From NCBI GenBank assembly GCA_965230185.1, contig OZ245995.1:5022001-5086000 (forward strand): DNA of 64,000 bases, in the 5' to 3' direction. Both the position numbers and the translations under genes were made by a program. The DNA comes from Motiliproteus sp965230185 (lineage in GTDB: Bacteria; Pseudomonadota; Gammaproteobacteria; Pseudomonadales; Balneatricaceae). This document shows, piece after piece, positions 53,568 to 61,738 of this stretch. Numbering within the stretch: position 1 is the stretch's first letter; each line of letters begins with the position of its first letter. Below the pieces are notes generated by a model. The model had not been told where the DNA came from. It did no database searches and saw only the letters and a program-made list of their open reading frames with translations.

Positions 53568-53924
53568 CTACTTACGGATCGGCTTGCGAGGCCCTTTACG
53601 GGTGCGCGCATTTGTCTTAGTGCGCTGACCGCGAACGGGCAGACTGCGGCGATGACGAATGCCGCGATAACAACCGAGGTCCATAAGACGCTTGATATTC
53701 ATGTTAACCTCACGACGGAGGTCACCTTCAACACTCAGTTTGGCAACTTCGCCACGGATGGCGTCCAGTTGCTCTTCAGACAGATCTCCGATCTTTGAGC
53801 TTTGCTCAATGCCTACTGCCTGACACAGTTGTGCTGCAGTAGTACGGCCGACTCCAAAAATGTAAGTCAGGGAGATTACCGCATGCTTATTGTCTGGAAT
53901 GTTGACGCCAGCTATACGGGCCAT
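53568..53924 (-). CDS. rpsM: 30S ribosomal protein S13
   Basis: 118 residues, as in E. coli. Begins MARIAGVNIPDNKHAVISLT, with the C-terminal RGQRTKTNARTRKGPRKP tail that reaches the P-site tRNA. First gene of the alpha operon, with its own promoter and a leader of about 100 nt that is the expected target for S4 repression. Confidence 0.98.
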   Translation of the reverse strand: MARIAGVNIPDNKHAVISLTYIFGVGRTTAAQLCQAVGIEQSSKIGDLSEEQLDAIRGEVAKLSVEGDLRREVNMNIKRLMDLGCYRGIRHRRSLPVRGQRTKTNARTRKGPRKPIRK

Positions 53925-54027
53925 TCAATTTACTCCGATGATCGGCCGATGCCCTGCTTCGATGCCCATCTGGCAACCGGTGAGGACAGCGGCTCGCTAG
54001 TCTTTAACCTTCCACGAAAGGCGCAGA

Positions 54028-54056
54028 ATAATACAGGCGGGCTGCTTAAAAAGCAA
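54028..54056 (-). promoter_or_regulatory. promoter of the alpha operon (rpsM-rpsK-rpsD-rpoA-rplQ)
   Basis: On the minus strand TTGCTT (54056-54051), 17 bases, TATTAT (54033-54028), preceded by TG. The -35 half lies within the hairpin that follows rpmJ. The transcript would start near 54021, leaving about 97 nt of leader. Confidence 0.6.
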
Positions 54057-54061
54057 CCCGC
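54037..54061 (-). terminator. hairpin between rpmJ and rpsM
   Basis: GCGGGTTGCTT and AAGCAGCCCGC pair over 11 bp (one G-U) around three T on the minus strand, 36 nt past the rpmJ stop. T-run is lacking (CTGTATTATTC follows), so it may slow or partly stop the spc transcript, or shield its 3' end. Confidence 0.5.
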
Positions 54062-54097
54062 TGTTTCTGAACCTTCAGCAATTATTGCACCAGGCTG

Positions 54098-54214
54098 TTA
54101 ACCCTGACGCTGCTTGTGGCGTGGTTCAACTTTGCAGATCACCCGCACGGTACCGTTACGGCGGACAATCTTGCAGTTACGGCAGATCTTTTTAACAGAT
54201 GCACGTACTTTCAT
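54098..54214 (-). CDS. rpmJ: 50S ribosomal protein L36
   Basis: 38 residues: MKVRASVKKICRNCKIVRRN and onward to HKQRQG, the same length as E. coli RpmJ. Zinc ligands Cys11, Cys14, Cys27 and His33 are all present, so it is the zinc-binding type. 22 nt after secY, last gene of the spc operon. Confidence 0.97.
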   Translation of the reverse strand: MKVRASVKKICRNCKIVRRNGTVRVICKVEPRHKQRQG

Positions 54215-54236
54215 GATCTACTCCAAATGGGAGAAC

Positions 54237-55565
54237 CTAGCGGATCAGACCGCCGGTACCACCCTTGAGATTTGATTTTTTCATCAGTGACTCATACTGA
54301 TGGGACATCAGATGCGACTGTACCTGAGCCATGAAATCCATGACCACAACAACTACGATCAGCAGCGATGTTCCACCAAAATAGAACGGTACGTTCCAGG
54401 CAACTTGCAGGAACTGGGGCATCAATGACACCGCGGTGATATAAATAGCACCGAACAGCGTCAGCCGTGACATAACCCCATCAATGTACCGCGCCGACTG
54501 GTCACCGGGACGAATACCAGGAATAAAGGCACCGGACTTCTTCAGATTGTCTGCAACTTCCTTAGGGTTGAACATCAACGCCGTGTAGAAATAGCAGAAG
54601 AAGATTACCGCTACAGCAAACAGCAGGATATACAGTGGCTGACCGGGACCCAGCGCCAGAGACATATCCTGTAACCAGTCCATACCTTCAGACTGACCGA
54701 ACCACTGGCCGATTGAGGCCGGGAACAGCAGAATACTGGAAGCGAAAATTGGCGGAATAACACCGGCCATATTCACTTTCAGCGGCAGATGACTGGTCTG
54801 CGCTGCGAACACCTTACGCCCTTGCTGCCTTTTTGCGTAGTTGATGGTGATGCGACGCTGGCCGCGTTCCATAAATACGACAAAGGCCACTGTCGCCACC
54901 GCCAGAACGGTGATAAACAGCAGAGCCAGAATGTTCATATCCCCCTGCCGGGAAGCTTCGAAAGACTGACCGATAGCACCGGGCAGGCCTGCGACGATCC
55001 CCGCAAAGATCAACAGCGAAATACCGTTACCAATTCCACGCTCGGTGATCTGCTCACCAAGCCACATCAGGAATACAGCTCCGGAAACGAGAGTAACGAC
55101 AGCGACGAAATAAAAGCTTAGGTCTGCGCTGAAGGCAATACCCTGCCCTGCGAGACCGACCGCCATACCTAAGGACTGAACGGTAGCAAGTAAAACTGTA
55201 CCGTAGCGGGTGTATTGGCTGATTTTCCGTCGACCGGCTTCACCCTCTTTCTTGAGCTGTTCCAGCTGAGGGCTGACCGCAGTCAGCAATTGCATGATAA
55301 TCGACGCGGAGATATACGGCATAATCCCCAGCGCCAGAATACTCATGCGCTCCAGCGCACCACCCGAGAACATGTTAAACAGGCTCAGGATGGTGCCCTG
55401 GTTTTGTTCAAACATAGCAGCAAGGCGATCCGGGTTAATTCCGGGGACCGGAATATGCGCACCGATTCGGTAAACCACTATTGCCAGAAAAACAAAGAGC
55501 AGACGAGACTTCAGCTCGCCAAGACCACTTTGGTTACCGGTTGGAATAGTTCCTTGCTTTGCCAT
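54237..55565 (-). CDS. secY: preprotein translocase channel subunit SecY
   Basis: 442 residues (E. coli 443), ten transmembrane segments. Conserved RLLFVFLAIVVYRIGAHIPVPG at the start (key part RIGAHIPVPG), and TQLNPKEVADNLKKSGAFIPGIRPG-type loop seen as FNPKEVADNLKKSGAFIPG. The central pore of the Sec translocon, embedded in the spc operon after rplO. Confidence 0.98.
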   Translation of the reverse strand: MAKQGTIPTGNQSGLGELKSRLLFVFLAIVVYRIGAHIPVPGINPDRLAAMFEQNQGTILSLFNMFSGGALERMSILALGIMPYISASIIMQLLTAVSPQLEQLKKEGEAGRRKISQYTRYGTVLLATVQSLGMAVGLAGQGIAFSADLSFYFVAVVTLVSGAVFLMWLGEQITERGIGNGISLLIFAGIVAGLPGAIGQSFEASRQGDMNILALLFITVLAVATVAFVVFMERGQRRITINYAKRQQGRKVFAAQTSHLPLKVNMAGVIPPIFASSILLFPASIGQWFGQSEGMDWLQDMSLALGPGQPLYILLFAVAVIFFCYFYTALMFNPKEVADNLKKSGAFIPGIRPGDQSARYIDGVMSRLTLFGAIYITAVSLMPQFLQVAWNVPFYFGGTSLLIVVVVVMDFMAQVQSHLMSHQYESLMKKSNLKGGTGGLIR

Positions 55566-55571
55566 TGAATG

Positions 55572-56006
55572 TTATTCCTCGACTTTTCCGCCCGCCGCTT
55601 CAATAGCAGCCTTAGCACCCTTAGTGACTTTCAGACCTTTGACGGTGACCGCCTTAGTCAGTTCGCCAGACAGGATAACTTTGGCTTCCTTGATGTCGCG
55701 ACTGATGATGTTGGCCTGCTCGAGAGCAGCCAGATCAATTACGTCAGCTGTTACTTTTGCCAGTTCGTTGAGACGAATCTCAGCGCGGTAAGCAGCTTTG
55801 CGGGAAGTAAAGCCGTACTTCGGCAGACGACGCTGTAAGGGCATCTGACCGCCTTCGAAACCAGGCTTGACGCTGCCGCCGGAACGGGACTTCAAACCTT
55901 TGTGACCGCGACCCGCGGTCTTGCCCAGGCCACTACCGATACCACGACCAACACGCTTGGGTGCTTTCTTGGAACCGGCAGCCGGACTCAGAGTATTCAG
56001 ACGCAT
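55572..56006 (-). CDS. rplO: 50S ribosomal protein L15
   Basis: 144 residues, as in E. coli. Begins MRLNTLSPAAGSKKAPKRVG, with the Gly/Arg-rich GIGSGLGKTAGRGHKGLKSR. The start at 56006 is used; a five-codon upstream extension is not supported by the family. Confidence 0.98.
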   Translation of the reverse strand: MRLNTLSPAAGSKKAPKRVGRGIGSGLGKTAGRGHKGLKSRSGGSVKPGFEGGQMPLQRRLPKYGFTSRKAAYRAEIRLNELAKVTADVIDLAALEQANIISRDIKEAKVILSGELTKAVTVKGLKVTKGAKAAIEAAGGKVEE

Positions 56007-56020
56007 GATGTGTCTCTCCA

Positions 56021-56203
56021 CTATTCGCCTTCGACGCGGACCATATAGCTGACCTTATTGATCATGCCGCGCACTGAAGGGGTGTCTTCTACTTCAACCG
56101 TATGACCGATACGACGCAGACCCAGGCCTTTAACACACAGCTTGTGCTTAGGCAGAGTGCTGATCGGACTACGGAACAGCGTCACTTTAATTTTGTTAGC
56201 CAT
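56021..56203 (-). CDS. rpmD: 50S ribosomal protein L30
   Basis: 60 residues with IKVTLFRSPISTLPKHKLCV and LGLRRIGHTVEVEDTPSVRG, the full short bacterial form. Between rpsE and rplO in the spc operon. Confidence 0.98.
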   Translation of the reverse strand: MANKIKVTLFRSPISTLPKHKLCVKGLGLRRIGHTVEVEDTPSVRGMINKVSYMVRVEGE

Positions 56204-56209
56204 CGCTGA

Positions 56210-56710
56210 TTACCCCAGGATCTCTTCCACAGTTTTACCGCGCTTGGCAGCAACTTCTTCGGGAGAGCGAACGGCCTTGAGGCCTTCAACAGTCGCCCGA
56301 ACAACGTTAACCGGGTTGGTGGAGCCGTAGCACTTAGCCAGTACGTTGTGCACACCGGCCAGTTCCAGTACCGCACGCATCGCACCACCGGCGATAACAC
56401 CGGTACCTTCAGATGCCGGCTGCATGTAAACCTTGGAAGCACCGTGACGGGCTTTCACCGGGTACTGCAGAGTGGTGCCATTCAGGTCAACGCTGACCAT
56501 GTTACGACGCGCCTGCTCCATCGCCTTCTGGATAGCGACCGGCACTTCACGCGCCTTACCGCGACCGAAGCCGACCTTACCATTACCGTCGCCAACGACA
56601 GTCAGAGCGGTGAAACCGAAAACACGACCACCCTTGACTACTTTGGCAACACGGTTAACCTGGATTAACTTCTCCTGGAGGTCACCGTCTTTCTGTTCGT
56701 GATTTGCCAT
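56210..56710 (-). CDS. rpsE: 30S ribosomal protein S5
   Basis: 166 residues. DGDLQEKLIQVNRVAKVVKG and KVGFGRGKAREVPVAIQKAM are conserved; the loop before GGRVFGFTALTVVGDG is the region altered in spectinomycin-resistant strains, and looks wild type (VAKVVKGGR). Six nt before rpmD. Confidence 0.98.
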   Translation of the reverse strand: MANHEQKDGDLQEKLIQVNRVAKVVKGGRVFGFTALTVVGDGNGKVGFGRGKAREVPVAIQKAMEQARRNMVSVDLNGTTLQYPVKARHGASKVYMQPASEGTGVIAGGAMRAVLELAGVHNVLAKCYGSTNPVNVVRATVEGLKAVRSPEEVAAKRGKTVEEILG

Positions 56711-56720
56711 AACCTAACCT

Positions 56721-57071
56721 TTAGAATTCCAGGCCGCCTTCACGCGCCGCTTCTGCCAAAGCCTTAACACGCCCGTGATACTTAAATCCGGAACGGTCGA
56801 AAGCCACCTTAGAAACACCGGCGCCCTTAGCACGTTCAGCAATCAGCTGACCGACTTTTGAAGCTGCCTCGACGTTGCTGGTTGCGCCATCACGCAGGTC
56901 TTTCTCGACGGTGGAAGCGCTGGCCAGAACCTGGCTGCCGTCACCGGAGATAATCTGTGCGTAGATGTGTTGACCTGTACGGTGGACGCACAGGCGTGTA
57001 GCACCCAGCTCGCGCATCTTGATGCGAGAGCGACGGGCACGACGCAGACGAGAATCTTTCTTTACGCTCAT
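56721..57071 (-). CDS. rplR: 50S ribosomal protein L18
   Basis: 116 residues with the basic start SVKKDSRLRRARRSRIKMRE, LCVHRTGQHIYAQII and the C-terminal FDRSGFKYHGRVKALAEAAR. Binds 5S rRNA together with L5, whose gene is in the same operon. Confidence 0.98.
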   Translation of the reverse strand: MSVKKDSRLRRARRSRIKMRELGATRLCVHRTGQHIYAQIISGDGSQVLASASTVEKDLRDGATSNVEAASKVGQLIAERAKGAGVSKVAFDRSGFKYHGRVKALAEAAREGGLEF

Positions 57072-57083
57072 AATCCTGCCCTA

Positions 57084-57617
57084 CTATTTCTTCTTAGCTT
57101 CTTTACGACGCACGTATTCGTCAGCATAGCGAACACCCTTGCCCTTATAAGGCTCAGGAGGACGGAAGCCACGAATTTCGGCGGCGGCCTGGCCCAGCTT
57201 CTGCTTGTCGGCACCTTTCAGAATCACAGTGGTCTGACCGGCGACTTCAGCAGAGATACCTTCAGGCAGCTCGTAGTCGATGGGGTGAGAGAAGCCCAGA
57301 GTCAGGTTCAGAACCTTACCCTTAGCGGCAGCACGATAACCAACACCGATCAGCTCCAGCTTCTTTTCAAAACCTTCGGTGACGCCGACTACCATGTTGT
57401 TAACCAGCGCACGAGTGGTACCGGCCATGGCGTTAGCCTGACGAGAACCGCCGCGAGGTGCGAAAGTCAGCACATTATCTTCATTCTTAACTTCAACGTC
57501 CTTGTGGATAGCCAGCTCCAGCTGACCTTTGCCGCCCTTGACGTTGATGCTGTCCGCTTCCAGCTTAACGGTAACACCGGCAGGAACGCTGACAGGAGAT
57601 TTTGCGATACGAGACAT
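57084..57617 (-). CDS. rplF: 50S ribosomal protein L6
   Basis: 177 residues, as in E. coli. Begins MSRIAKSPVSVPAGVTVKLE; conserved ALVNNMVVGVTEGFEKKLEL and EIRGFRPPEPYKGKGVRYAD near the C-terminus. Confidence 0.98.
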   Translation of the reverse strand: MSRIAKSPVSVPAGVTVKLEADSINVKGGKGQLELAIHKDVEVKNEDNVLTFAPRGGSRQANAMAGTTRALVNNMVVGVTEGFEKKLELIGVGYRAAAKGKVLNLTLGFSHPIDYELPEGISAEVAGQTTVILKGADKQKLGQAAAEIRGFRPPEPYKGKGVRYADEYVRRKEAKKK

Positions 57618-57628
57618 TTCAACCTCCC

Positions 57629-58021
57629 TCAGAAGACAGTGCAGATGACCTCACCACCGATACCCGCTGCGCGAGCAGCACGATCAGTCATGAGACCTTT
57701 AGAGGTTGAAATAACGGCAACACCCAGGCCACCGGAAACTTTCGGCAGCTCGTCCTTGGACTTGTAGATACGCAGTCCGGGACGGCTTACCCGCTCGATC
57801 TTCTCGATAACAGGCTTGCCTTCAAAGTACTTGAGCTCGATGCTCAGAGTCGCTTTGGTTTCATCGCTGACAGAGAAGCCGGAGATATAACCTTCGTCCA
57901 GCAGAAGCTTGGCGACAGCCGCTTTCTGCTTGGAGGCAGGCATAGCTACAGACTGTTTTTCAGCCATGTGTGCGTTACGAATACGCGTAAACATATCCGC
58001 AAGTGTGTCTTGCATGCTCAT
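57629..58021 (-). CDS. rpsH: 30S ribosomal protein S8
   Basis: 130 residues, as in E. coli. Begins MSMQDTLADMFTRIRNAHMA, C-terminus has VISTSKGLMTDRAARAAGIG. In E. coli S8 represses the spc operon at the rplX-rplE junction; that junction is short (14 nt) here too, but the target structure was not verified. Confidence 0.98.
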   Translation of the reverse strand: MSMQDTLADMFTRIRNAHMAEKQSVAMPASKQKAAVAKLLLDEGYISGFSVSDETKATLSIELKYFEGKPVIEKIERVSRPGLRIYKSKDELPKVSGGLGVAVISTSKGLMTDRAARAAGIGGEVICTVF

Positions 58022-58068
58022 TTAATGAGTCCTCACTATTGTGCAGCAGTGCGATCGGAGATCGCCGC

Positions 58069-58374
58069 TTACCAACTAGCTTTTTTCAGACCTGGTACAT
58101 CACCGCGCATAGCGGCTTCACGCAGCTGAGTCCGGCTCAAGCCGAACTTACGATAAACAGCGTGCGGACGACCAGTAATCTGGCAACGACGCTGTTGACG
58201 ACTGGGGCTCGCATCACGAGGCAGCTTCTGCAGGGCTACCTGAGCATCCCAACGCTCATCATCAGATGAGTTTACAGAATTGATGACAGCCTTCAGGTTA
58301 GCGCGCTTTTCAGCGTACTTAGCCACCAGACGGGCACGCTTAGCTTCGCGCGCCTTCATTGATTCTTTAGCCAT
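58069..58374 (-). CDS. rpsN: 30S ribosomal protein S14 (long form)
   Basis: 101 residues, the long form without zinc: only a single cysteine (RRCQITGRPHAVYRKFGLSR), no CXXC pair. The family splits into a short zinc form and this long form; no second copy is in the window. Confidence 0.98.
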   Translation of the reverse strand: MAKESMKAREAKRARLVAKYAEKRANLKAVINSVNSSDDERWDAQVALQKLPRDASPSRQQRRCQITGRPHAVYRKFGLSRTQLREAAMRGDVPGLKKASW

Positions 58375-58386
58375 AGCAACTCACCG

Positions 58387-58926
58387 TTATTTCTTAAAGG
58401 GGAAACCCAGGGCAGCCAGCAGAGCACGACCTTGGTCGTTGTTCTTCGCCGTGGTGGTGATGGTGATATCCATACCACGCAGTTTGTCGACCTTGTCGTA
58501 GTCGATTTCGGGGAAGATGATCTGCTCTTTGACACCCATGCTGTAGTTGCCACGACCGTCGAAGGACTTGGAATTCAGTCCACGGAAGTCACGAATACGA
58601 GGGATTGAAACATCAACCAGACGGTCGAAGAATTCCCACATACGCTCGCCGCGCAGAGTAACCTTACAACCGATAGGCCAGCCTTCACGTACCTTAAATG
58701 CAGCAACAGACTTGCGTGCTTTGGTAACGACAACTTTCTGGCCGGCAATTGCTTCCATATCGGCAACTGCATTTTCCAGCATCTTTTTGTCGCCGATCGC
58801 CTCACCCAGACCCATATTCAGGGTAATCTTGGTGATACGGGGAACTTCCATTACGTTAGCCAGTTCCAGCTCATCTTTCAGCTGAGGCGCAACGGAATCT
58901 TTGTATAAAGCTTTTAATCTAGACAT
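58387..58926 (-). CDS. rplE: 50S ribosomal protein L5
   Basis: 179 residues, as in E. coli. MSRLKALYKDSVAPQLKDEL at the start, ITKITLNMGLGEAIGDKKML and FDRLVDVSIPRIRDFRG later. 5S rRNA-binding protein; starts 14 nt after rplX. Confidence 0.98.
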   Translation of the reverse strand: MSRLKALYKDSVAPQLKDELELANVMEVPRITKITLNMGLGEAIGDKKMLENAVADMEAIAGQKVVVTKARKSVAAFKVREGWPIGCKVTLRGERMWEFFDRLVDVSIPRIRDFRGLNSKSFDGRGNYSMGVKEQIIFPEIDYDKVDKLRGMDITITTTAKNNDQGRALLAALGFPFKK

Positions 58927-58940
58927 GGTACCTGTTCTCC

Positions 58941-59258
58941 TTAAGCGCCGATAACTTCGCCGTTAGATTTGAAGTAACGTACCTTGGTACCATCTTCCAG
59001 GATCTTGAAGCCCACACGGTCGCCTTTACCGGTAGCAGCGTTGAAAATAGCCACATTGGAAGCCGCAATCGGCGCTTCCTTTTCAACGATACCGCCGGGC
59101 TGACCCAGCATCGGGTTAGGCTTCTGGTGTTTCTTCACCATGTTGATACCGGAAACAACAAAGCGGTCGTCAGTAGTCACTTTCATGACCTTGCCACGCT
59201 TACCTTTGTCCTTTCCGGCAATGACGATAACTTCGTCATCACGTCTGATCTTGCGCAT
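58941..59258 (-). CDS. rplX: 50S ribosomal protein L24
   Basis: 105 residues with the KOW motif IRRDDEVIVIAGKDKGKRGK and NMVKKHQKPN. The gap to rplN is about 107 nt and carries a hairpin, longer than usual for this pair. Confidence 0.98.
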   Translation of the reverse strand: MRKIRRDDEVIVIAGKDKGKRGKVMKVTTDDRFVVSGINMVKKHQKPNPMLGQPGGIVEKEAPIAASNVAIFNAATGKGDRVGFKILEDGTKVRYFKSNGEVIGA

Positions 59259-59299
59259 TTAAATTATCCTATCCTTTCCTACTACCCTCTCATGCTCAA

Positions 59300-59332
59300 A
59301 ACGCCGAGACTCCTCAGAGAAGCCTCAGCGTT
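59300..59332 (-). other. hairpin in the rplN-rplX gap
   Basis: On the minus strand AACGCTGAG pairs with CTCGGCGTT (9 pairs, one G-U) around 15 bases, followed by TTGAG. It may be an attenuator, RNase site or weak terminator within the spc operon. Confidence 0.45.
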
Positions 59333-59365
59333 TCACATGGACACAGGTTAACTAAAACCAGGTCT

Positions 59366-59737
59366 TTACAGCACTTCAGGCGCCAGGGAAATGATCTTCA
59401 TGAACTTCTCACTGCGAAGTTCACGCGTCACAGGGCCAAAGATACGAGTACCGATCGGCTGTTCGCTGGAATCATTCAGCAGAACGGCAGAATTGGTATC
59501 GAAACGGATGATCGAACCGTCAGGACGACGAACGCCCTTACGAGTACGAACAACAACCGCCTTCAGCACCTGGCCTTTCTTCACCTTACCGCGAGGAATC
59601 GCTTCCTTAACGGTAACTTTGATGATATCGCCAATGCGAGCGTATCTGCGGTGCGAACCACCCAGCACCTTGATGCACTGCACGCGCTTAGCGCCACTGT
59701 TGTCAGCAACGTCTAGCATTGATTCAGTTTGAATCAT
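59366..59737 (-). CDS. rplN: 50S ribosomal protein L14
   Basis: 123 residues, as in E. coli. Begins MIQTESMLDVADNSGAKRVQ, with VLGGSHRRYARIGDIIKVTV. First gene of the spc operon; a promoter lies upstream in the 3' end of rpsQ. Confidence 0.98.
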   Translation of the reverse strand: MIQTESMLDVADNSGAKRVQCIKVLGGSHRRYARIGDIIKVTVKEAIPRGKVKKGQVLKAVVVRTRKGVRRPDGSIIRFDTNSAVLLNDSSEQPIGTRIFGPVTRELRSEKFMKIISLAPEVL

Positions 59738-59761
59738 GGTCTACTCCATTACGCGGTGACA

Positions 59762-59785
59762 CTGTCCGGCTTACAAACCGGACAG
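59762..59785 (-). other. strong hairpin between rpsQ and rplN
   Basis: CTGTCCGG/CCGGACAG, 8 bp perfect with an 8-base loop, in the 70-nt gap at the S10/spc operon boundary. No T-run follows. It could end or pause S10-operon transcripts, or form part of the spc leader, since the spc promoter lies just before it. Confidence 0.55.
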
Positions 59786-59804
59786 CACCGAAGCGAAGGC
59801 GCGT

Positions 59805-59833
59805 ATATTACACCTTTGCAGCGCGTTCTTCAA
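59805..59833 (-). promoter_or_regulatory. spc operon promoter inside the 3' end of rpsQ
   Basis: On the minus strand TTGAAG (59833-59828), 17 bases, TAATAT (59810-59805). The -10 overlaps the rpsQ stop codon. The transcript would start near 59798, about 60 nt before rplN, and include the following hairpin. Confidence 0.55.
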
Positions 59834-60071
59834 TTTTTACTAACGCCCAGGATTTTGACTTCGAGTAAGGACTGGTTTCCTTAACAGTAACCAGATCGCC
59901 AAGCTGGCACTCGTTCTGTTCGTCATGGGCATGAAGTTTGGTTGAACGCTTTACGTACTTGCCGTAAACCGGGTGCTTAACCTTACGCTCAACCAGCACC
60001 GTGATGGTCTTATCCATCTTGTCACTGACCACGCGGCCAGTAACCGTGCGGACTTTATTCTCTTCAGCCAT
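59808..60071 (-). CDS. rpsQ: 30S ribosomal protein S17
   Basis: 87 residues. RTVTGRVVSDKMDKTITVLV, HPVYGKYVKRSTKLHAHDE and the C-terminal basic/acidic tail. Last gene of the S10 operon; two nt after rpmC. Confidence 0.98.
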   Translation of the reverse strand: MAEENKVRTVTGRVVSDKMDKTITVLVERKVKHPVYGKYVKRSTKLHAHDEQNECQLGDLVTVKETSPYSKSKSWALVKIEERAAKV

Positions 60072-60073
60072 GG

Positions 60074-60265
60074 TTAGTTACCTGCCTTCTCGTTCAGTAC
60101 CGTCTTAACACGAGCAATGTCGCGACGCACCTTGCCCAGGAGGTGAGCTTGCGCCAGCTGACCAGAACTCTTCTGCATCCGCAGAGTGAACTGTTCCTTG
60201 AGCAGCTCCAGCAGCTCTGAATTAAGCTCATCCACGGACTTTTCACGCAATTCAACAGCTTTCAT
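60074..60265 (-). CDS. rpmC: 50S ribosomal protein L29
   Basis: 63 residues, as in E. coli: MKAVELREKSVDELNSELLE, RKVR-type basic patch near the end (LLGKVRRDIARVKTVLNEK). Its ATG shares one base with the rplP stop. Near the exit tunnel, docking site for trigger factor/SRP with L23. Confidence 0.98.
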   Translation of the reverse strand: MKAVELREKSVDELNSELLELLKEQFTLRMQKSSGQLAQAHLLGKVRRDIARVKTVLNEKAGN

Positions 60266-60678
60266 TACATTACCGTCCGCTTAACAAAGGTGGTTGCCAC
60301 AGGCAGTTTCGCGGCAGCCAGCTCGAATGCTTCGCTAGCCAACTGCTCGGAAACGCCCTCCATTTCAAACAGCACCTTACCGGGCTGAATCTGGGCTACC
60401 CAGTATTCGACGTTACCCTTACCTTTACCCTGACGAACTTCCAGAGGCTTGGTAGTAATAGGCTTGTCGGGAAAAACACGAATCCAGATTTTACCGCCAC
60501 GCTTGATGTGACGTGTCATGGTACGACGTGCGGCTTCGATCTGACGCGCAGTAATACGACCACGGCCAGTAGCCTTGAGTCCGAATTCGCCAAAACTTAC
60601 AGTACTTCCGCGCAACGCCAGGCCGCGGTTGCGACCCTTCATCATCTTACGGAATTTCGTACGCTTAGGTTGCAGCAT
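60265..60678 (-). CDS. rplP: 50S ribosomal protein L16
   Basis: 137 residues. MLQPKRTKFRKMMKGRNRGL at the start, ARRTMTRHIKRGGKIWIRVF and PDKPITTKPLEVRQGKGKGN later. The Arg in this stretch (RVFPDKPIT) is hydroxylated in E. coli by YcfD; the site is conserved. Confidence 0.98.
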   Translation of the reverse strand: MLQPKRTKFRKMMKGRNRGLALRGSTVSFGEFGLKATGRGRITARQIEAARRTMTRHIKRGGKIWIRVFPDKPITTKPLEVRQGKGKGNVEYWVAQIQPGKVLFEMEGVSEQLASEAFELAAAKLPVATTFVKRTVM

Positions 60679-60689
60679 TGACGTACCCT

Positions 60690-61376
60690 CTACTTAGAAC
60701 TTTTCTTCTTGGACGCAGCGTCCTTCTGAGCACGAACCTGCTCCAGACCGCCCAGAATTTCACCCTTGAAGATCCACACTTTAATACCGATGATGCCGTA
60801 AGTAGTGTGTGCTTCGTATGTACCGTAATCGATATCGGCACGCAGGGTATGCAGAGGAACACGACCTTCGCGGTACCATTCGGAGCGTGCGATTTCAGCA
60901 CCACCCAGACGGCCGCCTACCTGAACCTTGATACCTTTGGCTCCCAGACGCATGGCATTCTGTACCGCACGCTTCATGGCGCGACGGAACATCACACGAC
61001 GCTCCAGCTGACTCGCAACGCCCTGGGCTACCAGTTTGGCATCCAGCTCAGGCTTACGAATCTCTTCGATGTTGATGTGAACAGGAACGCCCATCATCTT
61101 GGAAACCGCATTACGCAGCTTCTCGACATCTTCACCTTTCTTACCGATCACAATGCCGGGACGGGCAGTGTGAATAGTAATGCGTGCATTCTGTGCAGGA
61201 CGCTCGATTTCGATACGACTGACAGATGCCTGCTTTAATTTGTTCTCAAGGTACTTACGTACCTCCAGATCCTGCAGCAGGTTTTTAGCGTAGGTTGAAC
61301 GGTTTGCATACCAGACAGAGGTATGATCCTTAACAACACCAAGCCGGTAACCTGTAGGATGTATTTTATGACCCAT
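60690..61376 (-). CDS. rpsC: 30S ribosomal protein S3
   Basis: 228 residues. MGHKIHPTGYRLGVVKDHTS at the start, KH domain with PGIVIGKKGEDVEKLR (about 74-90), and the C-terminal domain with RAMKRAVQNAMRLGAKGIKV. mRNA entry-site protein. Confidence 0.98.
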   Translation of the reverse strand: MGHKIHPTGYRLGVVKDHTSVWYANRSTYAKNLLQDLEVRKYLENKLKQASVSRIEIERPAQNARITIHTARPGIVIGKKGEDVEKLRNAVSKMMGVPVHINIEEIRKPELDAKLVAQGVASQLERRVMFRRAMKRAVQNAMRLGAKGIKVQVGGRLGGAEIARSEWYREGRVPLHTLRADIDYGTYEAHTTYGIIGIKVWIFKGEILGGLEQVRAQKDAASKKKSSK

Positions 61377-61387
61377 CTTGGTGTCTC

Positions 61388-61720
61388 CTAGCTTTCAGCA
61401 ACCTTAACAGTGATGTGGCAAGAGCGCTTGAGAATGCGATCAGCGCGACCTTTAGCACGAGGCTTGATGCGCTTCATCGTCATACCCTCATCCACATAAA
61501 CAGTGGATACTTTCAGCTCGTCAACATCGGCACCTTCATTGTGCTCGGCGTTTGCAATCGCAGACTCCAGCACTTTCTTCATGATTTCAGCACCTTTCTT
61601 AGGGCTGAAGGCCAGGATGTTGAGGGCCTCATCAACAGACTTACCGCGAATTTGATCAGCTACCAGTCGAGCCTTCTGCGCGGATAAGCGAGCGCCTTTT
61701 AACTTAGCGGCAACTTCCAT
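61388..61720 (-). CDS. rplV: 50S ribosomal protein L22
   Basis: 110 residues, as in E. coli. Conserved GARLSAQKARLVADQIRGK and the tunnel loop MKRIKPRAKGRADRILKR, the site of macrolide-resistance changes elsewhere; it looks normal. Confidence 0.98.
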   Translation of the reverse strand: MEVAAKLKGARLSAQKARLVADQIRGKSVDEALNILAFSPKKGAEIMKKVLESAIANAEHNEGADVDELKVSTVYVDEGMTMKRIKPRAKGRADRILKRSCHITVKVAES

Positions 61721-61738
61721 CTTTTTATCCTCTCAGAC

